A stretch of DNA of 40,243 nucleotides from Halovenus sp. (GCA_028274925.1 JAQCNR010000459.1:1-40243), one strand, 5' to 3'. Shown: positions 14,674-23,821, numbered from the stretch's first letter. Notes: generated by a model from the letters alone, not told the origin. Numbers and translations are program-made.

Positions 14674-14807
14674 TCGCTGTCGTCGCGCTTTTCGTCCGGG
14701 TCCCACTCTCCGTCGCCGGTGTTGCCGCCGTGTGCCGGATGGTCCGGGACGTGTGTGAGCATCGCTCGCTGGAACGCTCGCTTGAGTTTCTTGCGAAGTG
14801 ACCCCAT
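14667..14807 (-). CDS. Small hypothetical protein (46 aa)
   Basis: A 46-residue frame from the ATG at 14807: MGSLRKKLKRAFQRAMLTH, then VPDHPAHGGNTGDGEWDPDE and KRDDSDQ. A basic amphipathic N-terminal helix followed by an acidic tail is unlike random antisense sequence. It overlaps the thrC stop by 7 bp in convergent orientation and fills an otherwise empty 185-bp gap. Function unknown. It may be translated; the evidence is composition only. Confidence 0.45.
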   Translation of the reverse strand: MGSLRKKLKRAFQRAMLTHVPDHPAHGGNTGDGEWDPDEKRDDSDQ

Positions 14808-14858
14808 ACCGCCAGAGAGGACTCCGAGAGTTAAGTAACTGCGCCCGACACACCGGAT

Positions 14859-15833
14859 ATGGAAGAGAACCTTCGTCGCGGGCTCTCCGCCGTGTTCTGG
14901 AACACCGACCAGCGGCGGTTCCGTGCCCCGTTTCGCTTCGCTATCTCGTCGATTATCGTGCTGGTGTTCGTGCTTCTGCTTGGTCTCGTTGCCTTCATCG
15001 TCGGGAGCGCTGTCGGCGACCTCGGCCCGGTTCTGGCTGCCGTCGCTGAGATTACCTCTCTGTTCGCACTGGTCGGTGCTGTGCTCGCTGTCTCCTGGAT
15101 TGTCGACCGCCGACAGTTTCGCGATATTGGGCTCGGCTTCGATACCGCGTGGCGGCGAGCCTTCGGCGTCGGGCTTGCGATTGGGACAGTAATGGTCGTC
15201 GCTGTTGTCGCAGTCGTCCTCCTCACCACTGGCCGCCTTGACGGCACCCTTCTCACCCGTGACGGGACACTGTTTGCCGGGCTATCGGTGCCGGTGGGCC
15301 TGCTCGTCGCTGGCGCGTACTTTCTCGCTATCGGGGCGCTCGAAGAACTGATCTTCCGGGGCTACGTGCTGGTCAACGTCGCAGAAGGTTCGCGGATTGT
15401 GCTCGAGGGCCGCACTGCAACGCTGCTCGCGGCAGGCGTCAGTGCCGCGCTGTTCGGCCTCGTCCACGCCGGCAACCCGAACGCAAGCGTGGTGAGTACG
15501 CTCATCATCACGCTCTTTGGCCTCTTGCTTGCCGGTGCGTACGTCCTGACTGACTCGCTGGCGCTACCCATCGGTATTCACACGGGCTGGAATTTCGTCC
15601 TCGGGCCGGTGTTCGGCCTCCCGGTCAGCGGCCTCACGACCAGCGTTGCCCTCGTTGATGTCGACGCTGGAGACGCAGCGCTCACTGGTGGGCAGTTCGG
15701 ACCGGAAGGAGGCGTCGTTGCGCTCGTCGGCCTGCTTGTCGGTGCTGGCCTGCTTGCTGGCTGGCTCAGGTGGAGCCGCGAGCTTTCGGTTAGCGAACAG
15801 GTCGCGGAACCTGACCTGTGGCGACGTTCGTAG
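14859..15833 (+). CDS. CPBP-family intramembrane metalloprotease
   Basis: 324 residues with about eight hydrophobic helices. The CPBP (CAAX protease and bacteriocin-processing, Abi) motifs are complete: motif 1 GALEELIFRGYVLVN with Glu162, Glu163 and Arg167; motif 2 LFGLVHAGNP with His203; motif 3 IGIHTGWNFVLG with His241 and Asn245. These residues form the zinc/glutamate site inside the membrane. Substrates of haloarchaeal members are mostly unknown; prenylated-protein processing or immunity-type proteolysis are the family precedents. A conserved N-terminal soluble stretch NTDQRRFRAPFRF precedes helix 1. It is a single transcription unit, convergent with radA. Confidence 0.9.
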   Translation: MEENLRRGLSAVFWNTDQRRFRAPFRFAISSIIVLVFVLLLGLVAFIVGSAVGDLGPVLAAVAEITSLFALVGAVLAVSWIVDRRQFRDIGLGFDTAWRRAFGVGLAIGTVMVVAVVAVVLLTTGRLDGTLLTRDGTLFAGLSVPVGLLVAGAYFLAIGALEELIFRGYVLVNVAEGSRIVLEGRTATLLAAGVSAALFGLVHAGNPNASVVSTLIITLFGLLLAGAYVLTDSLALPIGIHTGWNFVLGPVFGLPVSGLTTSVALVDVDAGDAALTGGQFGPEGGVVALVGLLVGAGLLAGWLRWSRELSVSEQVAEPDLWRRS

Positions 15834-15946
15834 CGCGCAGACAACCCCCTCGTTTCAGCTCGAACATGGTTGCAGTCGTGTGATTCACTCCCGTGAAAAA
15901 CACTTTCACTCCGCCTCGTCAGACATAGCTCGAACCGTTGAGGGTT

Positions 15947-16993
15947 CTACTCCTCGATGATTCCGTCGCCGGAGACACGCATCACGCCTTCACCGTCGGC
16001 GAGGTTTGGCGCGTCGACCAGACGAACAATTCGTTTGTTGTTCTTGGACTTGCGCAGGTAGATGCGGAACGTCGAGGTGTGGCCGAGAATATTTCCGCCG
16101 ATTGGCTGTGTCGGGTCGCCGAAGAACGAATCGGGGTTGGAGGCGACTTGATTCGTGACGACGACTGCGGTGTTGTTGAGGTCACCCACGCGCATCAGGT
16201 CGTGGAGATGTTTGTTCAGTTTTTGCTGGCGCTCGGCGAGTTTTCCTCGACCGACGTACTCTGCTCGGAAGTGTGCGGTCAGCGAGTCGACACAGAGCAG
16301 TCGAACCGGGAACTCGTCGTCTTGGCTCTCGCTTGCAATCTCTTGGGCTTTCTCGGCAAGGAGAATCTGGTGGTTGGAGTTGAAGGCTTTCGCGACGTGA
16401 ATCTTGTCGAGAATCGATTCGACCAGTTCAACCAGTAGTTCTTCGTTGCCAGCGTCGGCCTCGCCCTCTTCGGCGATTTCGTGGAGCACCATCGTGTCCT
16501 CGATAATTTCATCAGCGAGACCTCGAACCATGTCGTCGATTCGCTCTGGTCGGAAGGTGTCCTCACTGTCGACGAAGATTGCGCTGCCTTCCAGCCCGCC
16601 GTGTTCGGCCGGGAGCTGGACGTTGACCGAGAGCTGGTGGGTCACCTGCGATTTTCCGGAGCCGAACTCGCCGTAGACTTCGGTGATGGACTGCGTTTCG
16701 ACGCCGCCGCCGAGCAGTTCGTCTACCTCGTCGACGCCCCACGTGAGCTTGCCAATCTGCTCACGGCGCTCGAGCACTGTAGCGCCGCTCTCGAAGCCGC
16801 CGATGTCTGCTGCCTCTCGGGCGGCCTGAATGATATCTGCCGCGCTCGACTCGCCAATATCGGCTGTGTTCGAGAGTTCGCCCGGGCTCGCGACTGCGAT
16901 TCCCTGATAGCCGTCAAATCCGTTGTCTTGTAGCTTCTCTGCTGTGGCCGGACCGACACCCGGCAGCTCTTCGAGGTCTTCCTGTGTTGCCAT
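15947..16993 (-). CDS. radA: DNA repair and recombination protein RadA
   Basis: 348 residues, the archaeal RecA/Rad51 recombinase that forms filaments on ssDNA and promotes strand exchange. The N-terminal helix-hairpin-helix domain (residues 5-63) contains LPGVGPATAEKL and IGESSAADIIQAAREAA. Walker A is GEFGSGKS (108-115). Walker B is LLCVDSLTAHFRAEY, followed by VGRGKLAERQQKL. The loop-2 and ATP-cap region contains TNQVASNPDSFFGDPTQPIGG. No intein interrupts the gene. ATG 16993 is preceded by a purine run and an AT box. Confidence 0.97.
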   Translation of the reverse strand: MATQEDLEELPGVGPATAEKLQDNGFDGYQGIAVASPGELSNTADIGESSAADIIQAAREAADIGGFESGATVLERREQIGKLTWGVDEVDELLGGGVETQSITEVYGEFGSGKSQVTHQLSVNVQLPAEHGGLEGSAIFVDSEDTFRPERIDDMVRGLADEIIEDTMVLHEIAEEGEADAGNEELLVELVESILDKIHVAKAFNSNHQILLAEKAQEIASESQDDEFPVRLLCVDSLTAHFRAEYVGRGKLAERQQKLNKHLHDLMRVGDLNNTAVVVTNQVASNPDSFFGDPTQPIGGNILGHTSTFRIYLRKSKNNKRIVRLVDAPNLADGEGVMRVSGDGIIEE

Positions 16994-17015
16994 ACTCCTC
17001 GCTTGTGCCCCCTTG

Positions 17016-17022
17016 TACATAA
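17016..17022 (-). promoter_or_regulatory. TATA-like promoter of radA
   Basis: On the minus strand CTTTATGTACAAGG lies about 26 bp upstream of the ATG at 16993. The sequence between contains GCGAGGAGT. The spacing predicts a transcript beginning at or a few bases before the start codon. Confidence 0.5.
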
Positions 17023-17120
17023 AGCCCCGTTAACAGCGTGGTGAAACTGAAACTGGCCAACGATGACGGTCCTCTCGGTAGTTGGGTGCGAACGTTTAGA
17101 ACAGATAGCGAGACAACTGC

Positions 17121-17135
17121 CCTCGCTACGCGAGG
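17121..17135. terminator. Hairpin at the 3' end of pitA
   Basis: CCTCGC-TAC-GCGAGG is a perfect 6-bp inverted repeat that contains the pitA stop codon. It has the same design as GCCTCGC-AAA-GCGAGGC at 36900. It may act in mRNA 3'-end stability or termination; no long T tract follows. Confidence 0.35.
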
Positions 17136-19072
17136 AAGACGTGCCGGGGCTTGTCGTCGAGCACTTCCCGGCCCCAGTCGACAGTGTCAGTAAATGCGTC
17201 CGAGCGGAAGAACTCCATCGCGTCGTCTTTGGCGTCCCATCGGCTGGCGATGAACATGTCGTTCTCGTTGTCGACGTTTACCAGCAGCGCAGTGTCGCGG
17301 TGGCCGTCCATCTCGGCCAGTAGCTCACCGACCTCGGCGAAGCGCTCGACGAAGGTTTCGCGGTAGTCGGGTTTGACTGTGTAGAACATTCCCATCGTCT
17401 CGAAGCCGTCGCCCTCGTCGGCCCAGCCCACGATGCCGGGCAGGTCGCTCAGGTACTCGCTGGCAGTGTTGGCGGCGTCGGCCGTCTCCCAGCGACTGAC
17501 GACCGCTGCGGCGTCACCGTCTGGGTCGTCGTAGATGTCGGTGCCTTCGTGGGTGTCGTAGCGGTCGAAGCCGTCGCTCAGGCTGTCGACTTCTTCGCGC
17601 AACTCCTCGAGGCCAGCCTCGGAGTACAGCACCAGCGCGTAGATGTCCTCGCCGTGTGGCTGGCCGGCGTAGACGTCCAGTTCTGCCAGTTCGTCACGGA
17701 TACCTTCGGCGTCGTCGCCGGTGTGGTCTGTCTCGCTCTCTGCTTCAGCCTCCTCCGATGTGCCATCGCCGAGCGGCCCGCGGTAGCCGTCCTCGACGCC
17801 GGGCAGGTCGGTCAAAAAGCCCTCGGCGGTGTCGGCCGCGCGCTCGTTGTCCCAGACGCTTACAATCGCGGAGCGACCCTGTTGAGCGCGAACGACGGAC
17901 ATCACGTGGGTGTCGTAGTGCTCGAAGTTCTCGCGCAGGCCGTCGAGTTCATCGGCGAGTTCCTGAGCGTCGGCGTCGGAGTGCAGGAGTAGTCCGAAAC
18001 TCCCGCTGTCGTAGTGCTCGCCTTCCCTGACGCCGACCTTCCCGAGTCGACCAACGAGGTCGTCGGTCTCCTCGGTGACGCTCTCGCCGCCACCCATCGG
18101 CGGGCCGCCGCTGTCGTCGTCACTCTCTTCTTCCTCGTCGCTCGCTTCGTGTGTCTCGGCTTCGGCCTCGGTGTGGCTCTCCGCGTCGTCCGTCTCCGTG
18201 GCTTCGCGGCCGCCGTTTGCGCTCACTGCGCCAGGATGGACTGGACCGGTCGCGTCGGCGTCCATCGACACGTCGCCCTCGGCCGGGACAACCTCGCCGG
18301 CCAGCAGTGCGGGCAGGTCGCTCGGTTCGATGCGGCGGCCGATGTAGAACGACCCGAACTCGGCGAACTGTGAGGTCGATGGGTCGAAGCGCATCTCGTA
18401 GAGCAGGTCTTTCATGTCGGTGAGGTCGTCGCCCCACAGCGTGACGCCCCACTCCCAGTCGTCGAGTGCGATTGCGCCGGTAATCATCTGGACGACCTTG
18501 CCGCCGTAGTCGCGGCCAATGTCGCCGTGGGCTTCCATGTGCTCGGCGCGCTCCTCGAATCCGAGGTCGTACCAGTTCTGGTCTGGCTGGCGGCGCTTGT
18601 CCATCGGGTAGAAACAGACGTGCGTGGCCTCGGGAATCGTCGGCTTCAGTCGGGTCTGGATGTAGTTGTACAGTCCCGAGTCCTCGTCGAGTTCGCCCTC
18701 GAAGTAATCTCGTGCTCGCTCAGAGTAGCCCGAGGCCTCCGTCACAGAGACGAAGGAGGTTTCGCGTTCGGTAAAACGGGCGAACTCCGTCTGCTCGAAT
18801 CGTCGTTCGAGTGCGCCGATGTGGGCGCTGGTCGGGCGGAGATGGAGGATGAGAATGTCGGCTTTGTGGCCGAGAATCGAGTACAGCGCCGAGTCGCCAG
18901 CGTCGGCGTCCTCGATAGCCATCTCGCTGTCGAGGTGGTCAGTCACTTCTGCGAGGGCGCGCTTGCGCTCGCGGTCGGTCGCGTCACGCCACGCGTCCCA
19001 GTCGATGGTTCGGTAATCGTGCAGTGCATACCACCCTTCGTCGGTCGGCGGTGGGTCGCGTGTATCTGGCAT
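17126..19072 (-). CDS. pitA: Chlorite dismutase-like/ABM fusion heme protein (PitA)
   Basis: 648 residues. Residues 10-250 are the chlorite dismutase/HemQ fold. They include NWYDLGFEERAEHMEAHGDI, candidate heme ligand His182, GRDYGGKVVQMITGAIALDD, then WEWGVTLWGDD and LLYEMRFDPSTSQFAEFG. A 90-residue acidic linker (255-340) follows. Next come two similar modules (about 341-430 and 458-550), each ending T/S-DLPG, and a C-terminal antibiotic-biosynthesis-monooxygenase-like domain (556-648). Haloferax volcanii PitA is the named precedent for the Cld-ABM fusion. HemQ relatives decarboxylate coproheme; true chlorite dismutation is unlikely to be the role. The start follows a hairpin at 19074. Confidence 0.9.
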   Translation of the reverse strand: MPDTRDPPPTDEGWYALHDYRTIDWDAWRDATDRERKRALAEVTDHLDSEMAIEDADAGDSALYSILGHKADILILHLRPTSAHIGALERRFEQTEFARFTERETSFVSVTEASGYSERARDYFEGELDEDSGLYNYIQTRLKPTIPEATHVCFYPMDKRRQPDQNWYDLGFEERAEHMEAHGDIGRDYGGKVVQMITGAIALDDWEWGVTLWGDDLTDMKDLLYEMRFDPSTSQFAEFGSFYIGRRIEPSDLPALLAGEVVPAEGDVSMDADATGPVHPGAVSANGGREATETDDAESHTEAEAETHEASDEEEESDDDSGGPPMGGGESVTEETDDLVGRLGKVGVREGEHYDSGSFGLLLHSDADAQELADELDGLRENFEHYDTHVMSVVRAQQGRSAIVSVWDNERAADTAEGFLTDLPGVEDGYRGPLGDGTSEEAEAESETDHTGDDAEGIRDELAELDVYAGQPHGEDIYALVLYSEAGLEELREEVDSLSDGFDRYDTHEGTDIYDDPDGDAAAVVSRWETADAANTASEYLSDLPGIVGWADEGDGFETMGMFYTVKPDYRETFVERFAEVGELLAEMDGHRDTALLVNVDNENDMFIASRWDAKDDAMEFFRSDAFTDTVDWGREVLDDKPRHVFLA

Positions 19073-19073
19073 A

Positions 19074-19091
19074 CCCACTCGTAGGAGTGGG
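19074..19091. repeat. Perfect inverted repeat 1 bp before the pitA start codon
   Basis: CCCACTC-GTAG-GAGTGGG forms a 7-bp stem with a 4-nt loop, ending 1 nt from the pitA ATG on the minus strand. If in the mRNA it would place the start codon against a stable stem; if in the DNA it could be an operator. Confidence 0.6.
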
Positions 19092-19126
19092 CACACAACA
19101 ATGGTTTCGTTTGTTCCCAGCAGATG

Positions 19127-19546
19127 CTACACCACGACAACAGGAACCGAACTCTCGTGGACGACTGTCTCGGTGGCACTGCCGAGCAGCACCGTCTTGA
19201 AATCAGACTGGCCGCGCTCGCCCATACAAACCATATCAATCTCGTGCTCGTCGATATACGCGAGGATTTTCTCTGGTGGTGCACCCTCGTCGATTTGTGT
19301 CTTGACTGAGACGCCCGCCGACTCCGCACGCTCTCGAACTGAGTCGAGTTCGCGTTCACCCTCCGAGTGAAGCACCTCCCGTCGCTCCTCGGGGTTGATG
19401 ATTGCGTTGTCGTAGGCTGTTCGCGTCTCGATGACGTACAGCGCGTGCAGTGTCGCGTCGTACTGCGTGGCCAAATTGACGGCGTGTCCAACAGCACCAC
19501 TCGCGTGGTCGCTGCCATCCACTGCGACCAGAATCTGCTCGTACAT
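19127..19546 (-). CDS. Universal stress protein UspA family
   Basis: A 139-residue single Usp domain with the ATP-binding pattern. The first strand is MYEQILVAVDGSDHASGAVG; the C-terminal loop is MGERGQSDFKTVLLGSATET, followed by SSVPVVVV. Compared with G-x2-G-x9-G-S, the spacing GERGQSDFKTVLLGS fits an ATP binder. It lies upstream of pitA on the same strand with a 54-bp gap, and may share its regulation. It is distinct in sequence from the Usp proteins at 5365 and 8590. Confidence 0.93.
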   Translation of the reverse strand: MYEQILVAVDGSDHASGAVGHAVNLATQYDATLHALYVIETRTAYDNAIINPEERREVLHSEGERELDSVRERAESAGVSVKTQIDEGAPPEKILAYIDEHEIDMVCMGERGQSDFKTVLLGSATETVVHESSVPVVVV

Positions 19547-19600
19547 ACCCTTGCTACACGTCCAGGGCTCTAGTACTCTTTCCCGTGGGGACCGATTTGG

Positions 19601-20500
19601 TTAGCCCTCGCCCGGCGGCGAAAGCGAGCGGTTGAACTCGTCGTACTCCTCGTAGGGCTCCGGAAACCCCCGGTCGAGGCGGCGCTGCTCACGGTTGTCC
19701 TCCAGCGGCCCGAGGTCGGCCGCAGCCGACTCCCAGCCGGGTTTGATTTTGACACTTTTCGCAGGTGACCCAGCCGCGATGTGATGAGCCGGCACGTCCC
19801 CGAGCGGTTTCGCGTCTGCGCCGATCATCGCGTTCTCACCGATTCGACAGCCAGCACTGATCATCGACCCGTAGCCCAGACGCACGTCGTCTTCGAGAAT
19901 CGTCTCGTAGGTGGTCACGTCGGTCTGGTCGACCGTGTCGTGTGCGTGCGTGTGGATGTGTGAGGTATCTGCGACCGAGACGCGGTCACCGATTGTCAAC
20001 TTCCCGCGGTCGTCGAGCAAGACATCGTTGTGGATGACGGTGTTGTCACCCATCTCGATGTTGTGGCCACACTGGATTTTGACCCCGCTGAACAGCCGCA
20101 GGTTCTCGCCAGCGTCGGCAAAGAGGTGGTCAGCGAGCATCTGGCGGAACGGCAGTGCGAACGCGACGTTGTTCGAGAGCGGTGACTGGTCGAACCCAGC
20201 CCAGAGATACCGCAGACACTTGCTCTCGCGCAGTTTTGCCAGTTCCTGCTCGGCCCAGTGTTCGGTTTCGACCAGCGCGTTCCGCGGGTCGTAGCTCTGG
20301 ACGCGCATCCGCGTCATCGGCGGCAACGACTCTCCGCGCTGGTAGCGACCGTACTCCTCTGAGTCACCGAATAAGTCAGCCAGCACCTCGCCGACGACGG
20401 CGGCGGTTTCCTCTGTCGCGAGTTGAGCGTCAATCTCTTCGACGGTCTTGTCGATCTGTTTGCGTACTGCCGGCGGTACGTCGACCTCTCGCTTCGTCAT
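19601..20500 (-). CDS. Left-handed beta-helix acyltransferase (hexapeptide repeat)
   Basis: 299 residues. After an alpha-helical N-terminal half (with a segment RESKCLRYLWAGFDQSPLSN and a hydrophobic NNVAFALPFRQML), residues 140-260 form hexapeptide repeats. These include VKIQCGHNIEMGDNTVIHND, RVSVADTSHIHTHAHDTVDQ, GYGSMISAGCRIGENAMIGA and HHIAAGSPAKSVKI. The last segment is the coil typical of maltose/galactoside O-acetyltransferases and related sugar acetyltransferases. The donor would be acetyl-CoA and the acceptor is unknown. The long N-terminal extension relative to 180-200-residue relatives is the odd feature; haloarchaea carry such larger forms. Confidence 0.85.
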   Translation of the reverse strand: MTKREVDVPPAVRKQIDKTVEEIDAQLATEETAAVVGEVLADLFGDSEEYGRYQRGESLPPMTRMRVQSYDPRNALVETEHWAEQELAKLRESKCLRYLWAGFDQSPLSNNVAFALPFRQMLADHLFADAGENLRLFSGVKIQCGHNIEMGDNTVIHNDVLLDDRGKLTIGDRVSVADTSHIHTHAHDTVDQTDVTTYETILEDDVRLGYGSMISAGCRIGENAMIGADAKPLGDVPAHHIAAGSPAKSVKIKPGWESAAADLGPLEDNREQRRLDRGFPEPYEEYDEFNRSLSPPGEG

Positions 20501-20771
20501 GACTGCTTCCCTCCGGACAGGGGCGCTCCTCGCTGGCGCGCCCGCGCTCCCACTTTCGGTTGCATACGCTACTCTGGGATTAGACTCACTAAATATTTAT
20601 GCCCTAACCAATGCAACTGTGTGTTTCAAAACTATATAGCATTACAAACAACCGCTAATTATTGTATTTTACGTACATAATCCGATTCGAAGACGCCTCC
20701 ATCGGTCAGTTGCGCACAGTCATAGCCAACCGACAGCGTTTCACGAGCGCAGTCCATGGCATGGATAACGA
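20501..20771. other. AT-rich divergent intergenic region
   Basis: This 271-bp gap between the acyltransferase and uvrA starts holds an AT-rich core (about 20580-20690) very unlike its surroundings. It contains CTAAATATTTATGCC, usable on the minus strand, and ACTATATAGCATT and TTGTATTTTACG on the plus strand. These are plausible promoter elements but lie 80-140 bp from the start codons, so leaders would be unusually long. No clear ORF or structured RNA was seen. Confidence 0.4.
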
Positions 20772-23756
20772 ATGAGCCGTGATACGATTGAAGTCCGAGG
20801 GGCCACAGAAAACAACCTCAAGGACGTAGACGTCGAGATTCCGCGTGAAGAACTGACCGTCGTCACGGGGCTGTCGGGGTCGGGGAAATCCTCGCTCGCG
20901 TTCGATACGATTTATGCCGAGGGACAGCGCCGATACATCGAATCGCTGTCCGCCTACGCCCGGAACTTCCTCGGGCAGATGGACAAACCGCAGGTCGAGA
21001 ACGTCGAAGGACTCTCACCAGCTATCTCTATCGACCAGAAAAACGCCGCCAACAATCCTCGCTCGACGGTCGGCACGGTCACAGAACTCCACGACTATCT
21101 CCGACTGCTGTACGCCCGTGTCGGCACGCCACACTGCCCGGAGTGTGGCCGCGAAGTCGACGACCAGAGCGCCCAGCAGATGGTTCGGCGCCTGCTCACC
21201 GCACCCGAAGGCACCCGCGCCAAACTCGCCGCGCCGGTGGTCCGCGACCAGAAAGGCGAATTCGAGGAACTGTTCGAGGAACTCGTCAGCGAGGGCTACA
21301 CCCGCGTCGAAATCGACGGCGAACGCTACGACCTCACTGTCGACGACCCTGACCTCGACAAGAACTACGACCACACCGTCGATGTCATCGTTGACCGCGT
21401 GAAACTCAGCGAAGACGACCGCTCGCGCATTACCGACTCCGTCGAAACCGCCCTAGAGGAGGCCGACGGCGTGCTGAAAGTCATCTTCCCGGACCCGCCC
21501 GAAGCACTGGATGTCGGCGGCGCGAGTGCGCGCTCGACCGGTGACCTCGCTGACGAGGACGCCAACGACCGTCGTGTTGTCGAGTTCTCCGAAGAATTGG
21601 CCTGTATGGACTGTCACATCGACATCAGCGAAATCGAGACACGCTCGTTTTCGTTCAACAGCCCACACGGGGCCTGCCCGGAGTGTGAGGGGATTGGCTC
21701 CACCAAAGAAGTCAGTGAAGACCTGGTGATTCAGGACCCCTCGAAGGCACTGAAACACGTCTTCGAGCCGTGGAGCTACAACCGGACCTACTACTCGCGA
21801 CAACTGGACAACGTCGCCGAACACTTCGGCGTCTCCCTCGATACGCCGTTCGAGGACCTCGACGAGGAGATTCAGCGGCAGTTCCTCTACGGCACCGACG
21901 ACCGCGTTCACTTCGAGTGGCGGACGAAAAACGGCACCCGCGAAAAGACTGAGCGCTTCGAGGGTGTCATCCCGAACCTCGAACGCCGCCACGTCGAAAC
22001 CGACAGCGACCGCGCACGCGAGCACATCGAGGAGTTCATGGCTGTCACCACCTGCCCGGCGTGTGAGGGCACCCGACTCAAGTCCGAATCTCGTTCTGTA
22101 CTTGTGGACGACACCTCGATTACCGCAGTCAACCAGATGTCCATCGGCGACGCACTCGCCCACTTCGAGGAGATGGAAGCGGACCTCACCGACCGCGAGC
22201 AGAAGATTGCCGAGGAGATCCTCAAAGAGATTCGCGCACGGCTTGGGTTCATGACCGAAGTCGGTCTGGAGTACTTGACGCTCGACCGCGAAGCCTCAAC
22301 GCTCTCCGGTGGGGAGAGTCAGCGGATTCGACTTGCGACCCAGATTGGCAGTGGACTCGTCGGCGTGCTCTACGTGCTGGACGAACCGTCGATTGGGCTC
22401 CATCAGCGAGATAACGACCGCCTGCTGAACACGCTCGAAGAACTGCGTGACCTCGGCAACACGCTGCTTGTCGTCGAACACGACACGGAGACGATGCGCC
22501 GGGCCGACAACATCATCGACATGGGGCCGGGGCCGGGCAAACGCGGCGGCGAAATCGTCGTCAACGGTAGCTACGACGATGTCCTCGACTGCGAGGGCAG
22601 CGCAACCGGACAGTACCTCGCCGGCGAGAAGGTCATCCCAGTTCCCGAAACACGCCGGGACCCCGATGGAGCCATCACAGTCCGCGGTGCCCGCCAGCAC
22701 AATCTCAAGAACCTCGATGTCGAGTTGCCAGTTGGCTGCTTTACCGCGATTACCGGTGTCTCTGGCTCCGGCAAATCGACCCTGATGCACGACGTGCTCT
22801 ACAAAGGACTGGCTCGGGAGATGAACGACAACACGAGCGTCGACCCGGGTGAACACGACGCTATCGAGGGACTGGATAACATCGAGACGGTGCGACTCAT
22901 CGACCAGTCACCCATCGGCCGAACACCGCGGTCGAACCCGGCGACGTACACCAACGTCTTCGACCACGTCCGCGAACTGTTCGCCCAGACTGACGTTTCC
23001 AACCGCCGTGGCTACGCAAAGGGCCGGTTCTCGTTCAACGTCAAGGGCGGTCGCTGTGAGGCCTGTGGTGGTCAAGGGACGGTCAAAATCGACATGAACT
23101 TCCTCTCGGACGTGACCGTCCCGTGTGAGGAATGTGACGGCGCGCGGTACAACGACGAGACACTCGAAGTCGAGTTCAAGAGCAAGACAATCGCAGATGT
23201 GCTCGACATGAGCGTCGAGGAAGCATACGACTTCTTCGAGAATCACAGTCAACTGCGCCGACGGCTGAAACTCCTGAAAGACGTTGGACTCGACTACATG
23301 CGACTGGGCCAGCCGTCGACGACGCTCTCTGGGGGCGAGGCACAACGGGTCAAACTCGCCGAAGAACTCGGCAAGAAAGACACGGGTGAGACGCTGTACC
23401 TGCTCGACGAACCGACGACCGGCCTCCACCCCGAAGACGAGCGCAAACTTATCGACGTGCTCCACCGCCTGACCGACGAAGGCAATACGGTCGTCGTCAT
23501 CGAACACGAACTCGACCTGGTCAAAAACGCCGACAACATCGTCGACCTCGGACCAGAGGGCGGCGAAGCGGGCGGCCAGATTGTCGCGAGTGGCACACCA
23601 GAAACTGTCGCGCGGACTGACGACTCCTACACTGGCCAGTACCTGCGGGACCTGCTGCCCGACGTGGACCTGACTGGGCCACGGTCCGACCGCGACCTGC
23701 CAGCCCCGAGCGTGGCAGGTGACGGTGACCAGACTGCTGGTGCTGACGACGACTGA
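20772..23756 (+). CDS. uvrA: Excinuclease ABC subunit A
   Basis: 994 residues, a complete UvrA, the DNA damage sensor of nucleotide excision repair. Two ABC ATPase modules are present: first P-loop GLSGSGKSSLAFDT (about 35) with LSGGESQRIRLA and YVLDEPSIGLH; second P-loop GVSGSGKSTL (about 655) with LSGGEAQRVKLA and YLLDEPTTGLH. Zinc modules are visible as CPECGREV, CMDCHID/CPECEG, CPACEGTRL and CEACGGQG with CEECDG. The UvrB-interacting part and the insertion domain lie in the first half. uvrB and uvrC are not in this window. Acquired from bacteria in the ancestor of haloarchaea, as is usual. Confidence 0.97.
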   Translation: MSRDTIEVRGATENNLKDVDVEIPREELTVVTGLSGSGKSSLAFDTIYAEGQRRYIESLSAYARNFLGQMDKPQVENVEGLSPAISIDQKNAANNPRSTVGTVTELHDYLRLLYARVGTPHCPECGREVDDQSAQQMVRRLLTAPEGTRAKLAAPVVRDQKGEFEELFEELVSEGYTRVEIDGERYDLTVDDPDLDKNYDHTVDVIVDRVKLSEDDRSRITDSVETALEEADGVLKVIFPDPPEALDVGGASARSTGDLADEDANDRRVVEFSEELACMDCHIDISEIETRSFSFNSPHGACPECEGIGSTKEVSEDLVIQDPSKALKHVFEPWSYNRTYYSRQLDNVAEHFGVSLDTPFEDLDEEIQRQFLYGTDDRVHFEWRTKNGTREKTERFEGVIPNLERRHVETDSDRAREHIEEFMAVTTCPACEGTRLKSESRSVLVDDTSITAVNQMSIGDALAHFEEMEADLTDREQKIAEEILKEIRARLGFMTEVGLEYLTLDREASTLSGGESQRIRLATQIGSGLVGVLYVLDEPSIGLHQRDNDRLLNTLEELRDLGNTLLVVEHDTETMRRADNIIDMGPGPGKRGGEIVVNGSYDDVLDCEGSATGQYLAGEKVIPVPETRRDPDGAITVRGARQHNLKNLDVELPVGCFTAITGVSGSGKSTLMHDVLYKGLAREMNDNTSVDPGEHDAIEGLDNIETVRLIDQSPIGRTPRSNPATYTNVFDHVRELFAQTDVSNRRGYAKGRFSFNVKGGRCEACGGQGTVKIDMNFLSDVTVPCEECDGARYNDETLEVEFKSKTIADVLDMSVEEAYDFFENHSQLRRRLKLLKDVGLDYMRLGQPSTTLSGGEAQRVKLAEELGKKDTGETLYLLDEPTTGLHPEDERKLIDVLHRLTDEGNTVVVIEHELDLVKNADNIVDLGPEGGEAGGQIVASGTPETVARTDDSYTGQYLRDLLPDVDLTGPRSDRDLPAPSVAGDGDQTAGADDD

Positions 23757-23821
23757 CGTCGTTGCCGGACGTGAAACAGGCCGGCAGTTTTATTCTACTC
23801 CGAGCTACATTATCCCGTAAC

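Noticed and set aside
15947..16993. Intein in radA
   Set aside because: The 348-residue frame is continuous and of normal length through both Walker motifs.
20580..20690. AT-rich stretch as a replication origin
   Set aside because: No ORB/mini-ORB inverted repeats with G-tracts and no orc1/cdc6 gene nearby; it is better explained as a promoter region.
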